Shown here one piece after another: positions 1 through 5,420 of a stretch of 6,647 bases of DNA. Below the pieces are notes generated by a model. That model was given only the letters and a program-made list of their open reading frames with translations, did not search any database and was not told the origin of the DNA. Origin of the DNA: Rubritepida sp. (lineage in GTDB: Bacteria > Pseudomonadota > Alphaproteobacteria > Acetobacterales > Acetobacteraceae). The DNA lies in NCBI GenBank assembly GCA_022843345.1, contig JALHNW010000103.1, positions 1 to 6,647 on the forward strand, read 5' to 3'. Position 1 is the first letter of the stretch, and the number at the start of each line of letters is the position of its first letter. Made by a program: the position numbers and the translations under genes.

Positions 1-135
1 ATCCAGCACCGCCGCCGCCGCCGGCCAGGCGGCCAGCAGCGCGTCGGCCAGTTCGCCATGCCCGGCGCCCCCGTGCGCCGCGAGGTGGCGGCCGGAGGCG
101 GTGTATGGCGCGAATTCCTCGCGGATGCCCTTCAT
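1..135 (-). CDS. N-terminal fragment of an unrecognised protein, cut by the left edge
   Basis: The minus strand reads open from an ATG at 135-133 to the window edge, giving 45 residues that begin MKGIREEFAPYTASGRHLAA and end in an alanine-rich stretch (LLAAWPAAAAVLD). About 40 of 45 codons end in G or C, which supports real coding. Upstream of the ATG the same frame stays open, but codons such as TTA and ACT break the bias, so 135 is the preferred start; a GTG at 162-160 is an alternative. A GGAGG lies about 20 bases upstream, rather far for a ribosome site. I do not recognise the family. The gene diverges from icd across about 155 bp. Confidence 0.6.
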   Translation of the reverse strand, partial: MKGIREEFAPYTASGRHLAAHGGAGHGELADALLAAWPAAAAVLD

Positions 136-145
136 GCGGGCGGGA

Positions 146-174
146 GTTAACGCCGCCTCCACCCGTCGTTGCAA
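146..174 (-). promoter_or_regulatory. Weak sigma-70-like promoter candidate for the left-edge gene
   Basis: On the minus strand TTGCAA (174-169) and GTTAAC (151-146) are separated by exactly 17 bases, matching the -35 and -10 consensus at 4 and 3 of 6 positions. Transcription would start only a few bases before the ATG at 135, giving an almost leaderless message. TTGCAA also sits between 5-base inverted arms CCGTC (163-167) and GACGG (175-179), which could be an operator. Short matches like these occur by chance, so this is tentative. Confidence 0.2.
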
Positions 175-290
175 GACGGATTCACCGGCGGGCGGCTTGA
201 TGGGCGGGCATCGCGGTGCGAAGGTCCGGCCCGCTGAAGGCAGCGTTCCGCCGGGCCGATCCGGCGACGTCAAGGTAGGGCAAGCAGAGA

Positions 291-1514
291 ATGGCCAAGA
301 TCAAGGTCAAGACGCCGGTCGTCGAGATGGACGGCGACGAGATGACGCGCATCATCTGGGGCTTCATCAAGGACAGGCTGATCCTGCCCTACCTCGACAT
401 CGACCTGAAGTACTACGACCTGGGCATCGAATACCGCGACCAGACCGACGACCAGGTGACGGTGGACGCCGCCAACGCCACCAAGCAGTACGGCGTGGCC
501 GTGAAGTGCGCCACCATCACCCCCGACGAGGCGCGGGTGAAGGAGTTCGGCCTCAAGAAGATGTGGCGCAGCCCGAACGGGACGATCCGCAACATCCTCG
601 ACGGCACGATCTTCCGCGAGCCGATCATCTGCGCCAACGTGCCGCGCCTGGTGCCGCACTGGTCCAAGCCCATCGTCGTCGGCCGCCACGCCTATGGCGA
701 CATCTACCGCGCCGCCGAGACGAAGGTGCCCGGCGCCGGCAAGGCGACGCTCACCTGGACGCCGTCGGCGGGCGGCGAGCCGATCACGCTCGACGTCACC
801 AGCTTCCCGGCCGGCGGCGGGGTGATGATGGCGATGCACAACACGCGCGCCTCCATCGAGGGCTTCGCCCGGGCCTGCCTGAACTACGGCCTGGCGCGCA
901 ACTACGCGGTGTACTTCAGCCACAAGAACACCATCCTCAAGGCCTATGACGGCGAGTTCAAGGACATCTTCCGCCGTGTCTTCGACACCGAGTTCGCCGA
1001 CCGCTACAAGGCCGCCGGCCTCACCTACGAGGACCGGCTGATCGACGACATGGTGGCCTGCGCGCTGAAGTGGGAAGGCGGCTACGTCTGGGCCTGCAAG
1101 AACTACGACGGCGACGTGCAGTCCGACATCGTGGCGCAGGGCTTCGGCAGCCTGGGCCTGATGACCTCCGTCCTGCTCTCGCCCGATGGCGCGACGGTGG
1201 AGAGCGAGGCCGCGCATGGCACGGTGACGCGCCACTTCCGCCAGCACCAGAAGGGCCAGGAGACGAGCACCAACCCCATCGCCTCCATCTTCGCCTGGAC
1301 GCGCGGGCTGGCCTATCGCGGCAAGTTCGACAACACGCCCGACGTGACGGCCTTCGCCGACGCGCTGGAGAAGGTGTGCGTCGCCACCGTCGAGGGCGGG
1401 CAGATGACCAAGGACCTCGCCAGCCTCATCGGCCCCGACCAGCCCTGGCTGAACACCCAGGCCTTCCTGGCGGCGCTGGACGAGAACCTGCAGAAGGAAA
1501 TGGCGAAGGGCTGA
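291..1514 (+). CDS. icd: NADP-dependent isocitrate dehydrogenase, dimeric eukaryote-like type
   Basis: The enzyme oxidatively decarboxylates isocitrate to 2-oxoglutarate in the TCA cycle, in the cytoplasm, producing NADPH. The 407-residue product is full length for the homodimeric class found in alphaproteobacteria and eukaryotes, not the E. coli-type class. It opens with the family motif [15 protein letters not shown]. As I recall the human cytosolic IDH1 numbering, the active-site residues fall at the same positions here: S94, N96 and R100 in the SPNGTIRN loop, R109, R132 in GRHAYGD, Y139, K212, and metal ligands D252, D275 and D279. R314 and H315 in GTVTRH are the NADP-phosphate contacts, so NADP use is expected. 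The ATG at 291 fits the family N-terminus; the ribosome site is weak (GCAGAG just upstream). A DUF599 gene begins 4 bp after the stop, suggesting cotranscription. Confidence 0.98.
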   Translation: MAKIKVKTPVVEMDGDEMTRIIWGFIKDRLILPYLDIDLKYYDLGIEYRDQTDDQVTVDAANATKQYGVAVKCATITPDEARVKEFGLKKMWRSPNGTIRNILDGTIFREPIICANVPRLVPHWSKPIVVGRHAYGDIYRAAETKVPGAGKATLTWTPSAGGEPITLDVTSFPAGGGVMMAMHNTRASIEGFARACLNYGLARNYAVYFSHKNTILKAYDGEFKDIFRRVFDTEFADRYKAAGLTYEDRLIDDMVACALKWEGGYVWACKNYDGDVQSDIVAQGFGSLGLMTSVLLSPDGATVESEAAHGTVTRHFRQHQKGQETSTNPIASIFAWTRGLAYRGKFDNTPDVTAFADALEKVCVATVEGGQMTKDLASLIGPDQPWLNTQAFLAALDENLQKEMAKG

Positions 1515-1518
1515 CGCC

Positions 1519-2208
1519 ATGTGGGGCATGCCGGCGCTGGACATCCTGGCGCTGGCGGTCTTCGCCCTGTGCTGGGCGGGCTACGCGGCCCTGGTGGACC
1601 GCGTGCCCGCCATCCGCGCCCGCTCGGTGATCGCCGCGATGGACGAGCACCGGCGCCGCTGGATGCTCGCCTTCCTGGAGCGCGAGAACCGGATCATGGA
1701 CACGCAGATCATCGGCAACCTGATGAACTCGACGTCCTTCCTCGCCAACACCTCCATCTTCATCCTGGGCGGCCTGGTGGCGCTGCTGGGCGCGCCCGAC
1801 CTGGGGCGGCGCGTGCTGGCCTCGCTCCCCTTCGCCGAGCCGCCGTCGAACGACTGGGCGTGGGAAATCCGCATCGGGCTGCTGCTGCTGATCTTCATCC
1901 GCGCCTTCTTCGAGCTGACCTGGGCGCTGCGGCACTTCAACTACGGCTCCATCGTCATGGGCGGCATCATGCCGGGCACGGCCGACCGCTCGCGCGCACT
2001 CGCCGCGGCCGAGGTGCTGAACCGCGCGGGGCGGCACTTCAACACCGGGCTGCGCGCCTACTACTTCGGGCTGGCGGCGCTGGCGTGGATCGTCCACCCG
2101 GTGGCGCTCATGCTCGCCTCCCTGCTGGTGGTGCGCGAGCTGCACCGGCGCGAGTTCCGCTCCGTGCTGCGCGAGGCGCTGGTGCGGGAGGCGTCGCGGG
2201 GGTTCTAG
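1519..2208 (+). CDS. DUF599 family inner-membrane protein
   Basis: This 229-residue protein matches the pattern of the DUF599 family of predicted membrane proteins, whose function is unknown. Four hydrophobic segments are visible at roughly residues 5-25, 72-92, 117-135 and 181-203. Conserved-looking blocks are RWMLAFLERENRIMDTQIIGNLM (about 47-69), FFELTWALRHFNYGSIVMG (about 130-148), RHFNTGLRAYYFGLAALAW (172-190) and RREFRS (210-215). It starts 4 bp after the icd stop, with GAAGGG at 1505-1510 as a well-placed ribosome site inside the end of icd, so it is probably translated from the icd message. An in-frame ATG at 1528 is an alternative start. The family match is from recognition of motifs; no specific role can be given. 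Confidence 0.85.
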   Translation: MWGMPALDILALAVFALCWAGYAALVDRVPAIRARSVIAAMDEHRRRWMLAFLERENRIMDTQIIGNLMNSTSFLANTSIFILGGLVALLGAPDLGRRVLASLPFAEPPSNDWAWEIRIGLLLLIFIRAFFELTWALRHFNYGSIVMGGIMPGTADRSRALAAAEVLNRAGRHFNTGLRAYYFGLAALAWIVHPVALMLASLLVVRELHRREFRSVLREALVREASRGF

Positions 2209-2209
2209 C

Positions 2210-2223
2210 GCGCGGGCCCGCGC
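2210..2223. terminator. GC palindrome in the convergent gap, possible weak terminator
   Basis: A perfect 14-base palindrome (GCGCGGGCCCGCGC) lies in the 28-bp gap between the stops of the DUF599 gene and the convergent methyltransferase gene. As RNA it could fold into a 5-bp stem with a GGCC loop on either strand. No T-tract follows on either strand, so classical intrinsic termination is not shown; position and symmetry are the only support. Confidence 0.3.
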
Positions 2224-2236
2224 AGCGGGATCCGCC

Positions 2237-3223
2237 CTAGAACGGCCCGATCTCGAAGGGCAGCCGCGGGCGGCGGGCGCCGGTGCGGACCGGGTGGTCG
2301 AGGACATGGCAGACGTGGAAGTTGTGGATGTTCCACGCCACGCCCTTGCGCTCGACCGGGCGCAGCGGGTTGAGGGCGTTGTGCGCCTCCACCGCCGCCG
2401 CCTCGCCGCACCAGCGGTTGTAGCTGACCAGGATCTCCACGTCGTCCAGGTACACCGGCAGCGCAGGCAGGTAGCGCTCCGCCTCGCCCAGCAGCACCGG
2501 CAGGACGCGGGTGGTGGAGGAATGCAGGTCAACGTCGATGGACAGGAAGCCCAGCGGCACGCCCGCCGTGCGCGCGGCGAACCCGGCCAGCAGCTCGCCC
2601 GCCTCGCCGATCAGCAGGTGGGCCCAGGGGGGCAGGCGCGCGCGCAGCCCCTCGGGCTCGCCCATCGCGAACTGGCCGCCGTGCCAGATCTCCGGGTGGT
2701 CGCGGTGGTCGGCCAGGGGGGGCAGGCCGGTGGCGTTGTCCATGCCCCAGACATCCACCGCGAAGCCGTATTCGCGCCGGAAGAAGCCGGCGGCCCGGAT
2801 CAGGTTCAGCAGCCCCGCGCCCTGCGCCACGCCGATCTCCAGCGCCGCGATGCGGTCCAGCCCCAGGTGGACGGCCTGGCGCACGCCATGGGCGAGGCAG
2901 AGCGCGTAGTGCGCGCGGCCGGTGTTGAAGACGCCCGATCGCATCGCCTCGCCCAGGATGGCGAAGTGGCGGTCGAGACCGCGCAGGTCGAGGCTGGACA
3001 GGTCCTTGGTGCCGTCCGCGCGGCGGGTGCCGGCGAAGCTGTCCTCGAAGGCCGCGCGCTCGGCCAGCGCGAAGGCCTCGGGCGAGGCGGCGATGGAGGC
3101 CCGCATCGCCTCCACGTCGGCATGCGCCGCGGCGTGGGCGTGCAGCACGGACTCGTCCTCGGGCGCGCGGCGCAGCAGCTCGTGATAGGCGAGGGCGACG
3201 TCCTCGCGGGTCGGCATGGTCAT
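2237..3223 (-). CDS. Class I SAM methyltransferase-like protein with N-terminal DUF4214-like module
   Basis: The 328-residue product has two parts. Residues about 6-53 (REDVALAYHELLRRAPEDESVL to ASPEAFA) resemble the short DUF4214-like helical module that often precedes glycosyltransferase or methyltransferase domains. The rest resembles the TylF/macrocin O-methyltransferase-like group: a glycine-rich motif I, ALEIGVAQGAGLLNL (127-141), then MDNATGLPP (161-169), an acidic strand SIDVDLHSSTT (228-238), VYLDDVE (257-263) and NRWCGE (269-274). A likely role is methylation of a glycan or secondary metabolite, but the substrate cannot be read from the sequence. The start at 3223 is chosen because GGAG lies 7 bases upstream and the module begins right after it; the frame is open further up to 3355, but that stretch lacks domain sense. 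It converges on the DUF599 gene and diverges from the sorting-tail gene. Confidence 0.8.
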   Translation of the reverse strand: MTMPTREDVALAYHELLRRAPEDESVLHAHAAAHADVEAMRASIAASPEAFALAERAAFEDSFAGTRRADGTKDLSSLDLRGLDRHFAILGEAMRSGVFNTGRAHYALCLAHGVRQAVHLGLDRIAALEIGVAQGAGLLNLIRAAGFFRREYGFAVDVWGMDNATGLPPLADHRDHPEIWHGGQFAMGEPEGLRARLPPWAHLLIGEAGELLAGFAARTAGVPLGFLSIDVDLHSSTTRVLPVLLGEAERYLPALPVYLDDVEILVSYNRWCGEAAAVEAHNALNPLRPVERKGVAWNIHNFHVCHVLDHPVRTGARRPRLPFEIGPF

Positions 3224-3334
3224 GATGGGACTCCGGGCGCCGGAAGGTAGCGGGGGCGGCATCACGCCGGCAAGGCGCTGGCCCGCGCCGGGCGCCGGTT
3301 CGACACAGGGCCGACGCGGCTCCGAGGCGAGGGC

Positions 3335-3357
3335 ATGTGTCGGCAAGCTTGACACAT
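3335..3357. promoter_or_regulatory. Perfect 7-9-7 dyad, candidate enhancer-binding site
   Basis: ATGTGTC (3335-3341) and GACACAT (3351-3357) are exact inverted repeats separated by 9 bases. The centre (about 3346) is about 72 bp upstream of the sigma-54 GG at 3418, a usual distance for an NtrC-type activator dimer site. Further half-sites occur nearby: GACACA at 3302-3307 and TGTGTC at 3403-3408. A TTGACA at 3349-3354 overlaps the right arm, but no -10 element follows at 16-18 bp. Binding by a PrsR-like regulator is inference. Confidence 0.55.
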
Positions 3358-3415
3358 TGTCCGCCGGGGCAACGCCGGGGAGCGCACAACCCAGGAAATC
3401 CCTGTGTCTCGCAGA

Positions 3416-3432
3416 TTGGCACGACGTTTGCC
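3416..3432 (+). promoter_or_regulatory. Sigma-54 (RpoN) promoter for the sorting-tail gene
   Basis: The sequence TTGGCACG-ACGT-TTGC matches the RpoN consensus YTGGCACG-N4-TTGC exactly, with the invariant -24 GG at 3418-3419 and -12 GC at 3430-3431 separated by 10 bases. Flanking positions also agree on the upstream side; only the A/T-preferring positions after TTGC differ. Transcription would start near 3442, leaving a leader of about 28 bases before the ATG at 3471. Such promoters need an ATP-dependent activator bound upstream, and a suitable dyad is present at 3335-3357. Confidence 0.85.
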
Positions 3433-3470
3433 TCGGAGCGATCCGTCACAAATTTTCGAGACGGGCACCA

Positions 3471-4043
3471 ATGATCCGGAAACTGTTCCTCGTTTGCAGC
3501 CTGGCCCTGGCGCTCGCGGCGCCGGCCCAGGCAGCCCCAGTCGCCGGCACGGCGCAAGGCATCCTCGCCGGGCCGGCGACGCCATTCCCGATCGCCGAGG
3601 ACACCACCTTCTTCACCCTGCTGGGCACCGTCCTGGGCGCCTCAGGCGACTTCGCCGCGCCCGATGACGTTCGCGGCAGGATCGTCGGCTTCCTGCCCGT
3701 GACGGCGACGGTGGGCGAGGATGTGGTGATGGTCTCGCTGTTCGGGGCGTATGCCGGCGTGGTGACCGCGGTCACGGAAGGCGTCGGCGGCAATGGGCGG
3801 CCCAGCGTGGGCGTGTCGAGCATCGGCACCTTCAGCCCCTTCGGCGTCCTCGGCGACTTCACGCCCGGGCTGGCCACGCTGGACTTCACCTTCTTCCAGG
3901 TCGGCCGGTTCGCCGTCCAGGGGGTCGTCGGCTCCTTCACCCTCACGGGGCTGGTGCCGGTTCCGGTGCCCGCCGCGCTCGCCCTGTTCGGGTTCGGCCT
4001 CGCCGGCCTCGTGGTCACACGGGCAGCGCGCCGGGGGGCTTGA
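3471..4043 (+). CDS. Secreted protein with PEP-CTERM/VPLPA-type C-terminal sorting signal
   Basis: This 190-residue protein has a Sec signal peptide (MIRK, then a hydrophobic core, with likely cleavage after AQA at residue 21). The mature part of about 140 residues is rich in glycine, valine and phenylalanine, has no cysteine, and resembles no enzyme I know. The C-terminus has the tripartite exosortase-type signal: VPVPVPA (162-168), a hydrophobic helix ALALFGFGLAGLVV (169-182) and a basic tail RAARR (184-188). By family knowledge such proteins are exported, cut at the membrane by an exosortase and released to the envelope or exopolysaccharide matrix; no exosortase lies in this window. The frame is open back to 3216, but the signal peptide sets the start at 3471; its ribosome site is weak. 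A sigma-54 promoter precedes it, and its 3' end overlaps the Lrp-type gene by 29 bp. Confidence 0.85.
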   Translation: MIRKLFLVCSLALALAAPAQAAPVAGTAQGILAGPATPFPIAEDTTFFTLLGTVLGASGDFAAPDDVRGRIVGFLPVTATVGEDVVMVSLFGAYAGVVTAVTEGVGGNGRPSVGVSSIGTFSPFGVLGDFTPGLATLDFTFFQVGRFAVQGVVGSFTLTGLVPVPVPAALALFGFGLAGLVVTRAARRGA

Positions 4044-4494
4044 GGGTCGCCAGCACGAAGCTGCTGCGCGTCTCCTTCACGCCGGGGAGGCGCAGCAGCG
4101 CGCGGGTGGCGAAGTCGCCGAAGGCGTCCATGTCGGGCGCCAGCACGTGCAGCAGGTAGTCCATGTCGCCGCTCATCGTGTAGGCGGCGATCACCTCGGG
4201 CCGCTGGGCCAGGGCGGCGTGGAAGCGCTCCACCACCTCCTCCGCGTGGCTGACGAGCGCCACCTGCACGAAGGCCTGGAGCGGCAGGCCGAGGCGGCGC
4301 GGGTTCAGCCGCGCCGCGTAGCCCTGGATGACGCCCTCCTCCTCCAGCCGGCGGACGCGGCGCTGGCAGGGGGTGGCCGACAGGCCGACCTGCTCGGCGA
4401 GCGCCACGACGGGCAGGCGGCCATCGGCCTGCAGGGCGCGCAGGATGCGCCGGTCCGCCGCGTCCAGCGCCACGGGAGGGGATCTCACCATCAT
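4015..4494 (-). CDS. Lrp/AsnC family transcriptional regulator
   Basis: This 159-residue DNA-binding protein has the classic Lrp/AsnC layout. Residues 9-23 (ALDAADRRILRALQA) open the domain, followed by a helix-turn-helix at about 31-52 (ALAEQVGLSATPCQRRVRRLEE) and the GVIQGYAARLNPRRLG linker. The C-terminal RAM ligand-binding domain (about 71-150) includes the effector-region motif SGDMDYLL (108-115). Family members bind amino acids and oligomerise. It diverges from phhA-hpd across 94 bp, so it probably senses phenylalanine, tyrosine or a related compound and controls these genes and itself; that role is inference from position. The first of two adjacent ATGs (4494 or 4491) is used; AAAGG lies 5 bases upstream of it. 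The 3' end overlaps the convergent sorting-tail gene. Confidence 0.93.
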   Translation of the reverse strand: MMVRSPPVALDAADRRILRALQADGRLPVVALAEQVGLSATPCQRRVRRLEEEGVIQGYAARLNPRRLGLPLQAFVQVALVSHAEEVVERFHAALAQRPEVIAAYTMSGDMDYLLHVLAPDMDAFGDFATRALLRLPGVKETRSSFVLATLKPPGALPV

Positions 4495-4510
4495 TCGCGC
4501 CTTTCATGGC

Positions 4511-4558
4511 GTTTTCGCACCGCAGCATCGGCGGGCGCGGCGCATCTTCGGCGAAAAC
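4511..4558. promoter_or_regulatory. Long-range inverted repeat, candidate Lrp-type operator
   Basis: GTTTTCGC (4511-4518) and GCGAAAAC (4551-4558) are perfect 8-base inverted repeats whose arms are 40 bp apart, near four helical turns. They are the main A/T-rich islands in the 94-bp divergent region between the regulator gene and phhA. Same-face spaced half-sites suit a multimeric Lrp-type protein. No convincing -35/-10 pair was found for either gene; TATTGA at 4576-4581 is too close to the phhA start for anything but a leaderless message. Confidence 0.45.
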
Positions 4559-4588
4559 CTCCCCGAGGGGTAGGGTATTGAAAGGGGC

Positions 4589-5410
4589 ATGACGACGATC
4601 GCCCCCGCCCCTGCCCTGCGCGGCGACTACGGCGCCGCCGCCGCGGACTACACCGTGCCGCAACGCCACGCCGGCGTCACGCCGGCCGAGCATGCCACCT
4701 GGCGCGCCCTGCACGCCCGGCAATCGGCGCTGTTCGGCCGCCACGCGGCGCGCGCCTTTCGCGAGGGCGTGGCGGCGCTCGATTGCGCCGGCGGCGTGCC
4801 GGACCTCGACCGCGCCTCGGAGGCGCTGCGCCGCACCGGCTGGCGGCTGGTGGCGGTGCCCGGGCTGATCCCGGAGGACGCCTTCTTCGCGCACCTGGCC
4901 GCGCGCCGCTTCCCCGTGACACACTGGCTGCGCCGGCCGGAGGAGATGGACTACCTGGAGGAGCCGGACATCTTCCACGACTTCCTGGGCCACGTGCCGC
5001 TGCTGACGGACCCGGCCTTCGCCGACTTCCTGCACGGCTACGGCGAGGCCGGCGCCTTCGCCCAGGCGCAGGGCGCGCTGCGTCCGCTCGCGCGGCTGTA
5101 CTGGCACATGGTGGAGTTCGGCCTCCTCCTGGAGGATGGCGCGATCCGGGCCTACGGCGCCGGCATCCTGTCCAGCGCCACCGAGACGGTGCACGCCACG
5201 GAAGGGCCGGTGCCGCGGCTGCGCTTCGACGCGGCGCGCGTGCTGCGCACGGAGTACCGGATAGACGACCTCCAGCCGCTCTACTTCGTCATCGAGGACT
5301 TCCGCGAGTTGTTCGGCCTGCTGCGCGGGCTGGAAGCGGCGCTGCTGCGCGCGCGCGACGCGGACCCCATCGCCCCCGGCGCCGTGCTGGCGGCCGACAC
5401 GCCCCTCTGA
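4589..5410 (+). CDS. phhA: Phenylalanine 4-monooxygenase
   Basis: This iron- and tetrahydropterin-dependent enzyme hydroxylates phenylalanine to tyrosine in the cytoplasm. The 273-residue length is normal for bacterial single-domain forms, without the regulatory domain of animal enzymes. The N-terminal family motif is DYTVPQRHAGVTPAEHATW (20-38). The catalytic block PDIFHDFLGHVPLL supplies iron ligands H130 and H135, and YWHMVEFGL supplies E176; THWLRRPEEMDYLEEPD (111-127) is the conserved strand before them. ATG 4589 is the only reasonable start: an in-frame TAG at 4571 blocks extension, and the purine-rich AAAGGGG (4581-4587) ends one base before the ATG, unusually close. hpd follows after 10 bp, indicating an operon. 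The pterin carbinolamine dehydratase (phhB) that usually supports this enzyme is not adjacent. Confidence 0.96.
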   Translation: MTTIAPAPALRGDYGAAAADYTVPQRHAGVTPAEHATWRALHARQSALFGRHAARAFREGVAALDCAGGVPDLDRASEALRRTGWRLVAVPGLIPEDAFFAHLAARRFPVTHWLRRPEEMDYLEEPDIFHDFLGHVPLLTDPAFADFLHGYGEAGAFAQAQGALRPLARLYWHMVEFGLLLEDGAIRAYGAGILSSATETVHATEGPVPRLRFDAARVLRTEYRIDDLQPLYFVIEDFRELFGLLRGLEAALLRARDADPIAPGAVLAADTPL

Positions 5411-5420
5411 GGAGACGCCC

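Noticed and set aside
9..22. CCG/GCC trinucleotide run near the left edge
   Set aside because: It is the alanine-rich part of the left-edge coding fragment read on the minus strand, not a functional repeat.
270..1544. Long minus-strand open frame (424 codons) opposite icd
   Set aside because: It is the antisense shadow of an unmistakable icd; its product is low-complexity V/A/G/L/R/H-rich sequence with no family features, as expected from high-GC codon bias.
3224..3355. 44-codon N-terminal extension of the methyltransferase-like protein
   Set aside because: It is proline/arginine-rich, without domain features, and overlaps the dyad; GGAG positioned before 3223 supports the shorter start.
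3349..3376. TTGACA as a sigma-70 -35 box for the sorting-tail gene
   Set aside because: No -10-like hexamer lies 16-18 bp downstream (the region reads AACGCC), and the TTGACA is part of the dyad's spacer and right arm; the sigma-54 site explains the promoter better.
3443..3464. CCGTC / GACGG 5-base inverted repeat in the leader of the sorting-tail gene
   Set aside because: The arms are only 5 bases with a 12-base loop; such matches are common by chance in GC-rich DNA and nothing else supports a structure.
3216..3470. 85-codon N-terminal extension of the sorting-tail protein
   Set aside because: The extension would bury the signal peptide and cover the sigma-54 promoter and dyad; MIRK at 3471 gives a standard secreted protein.
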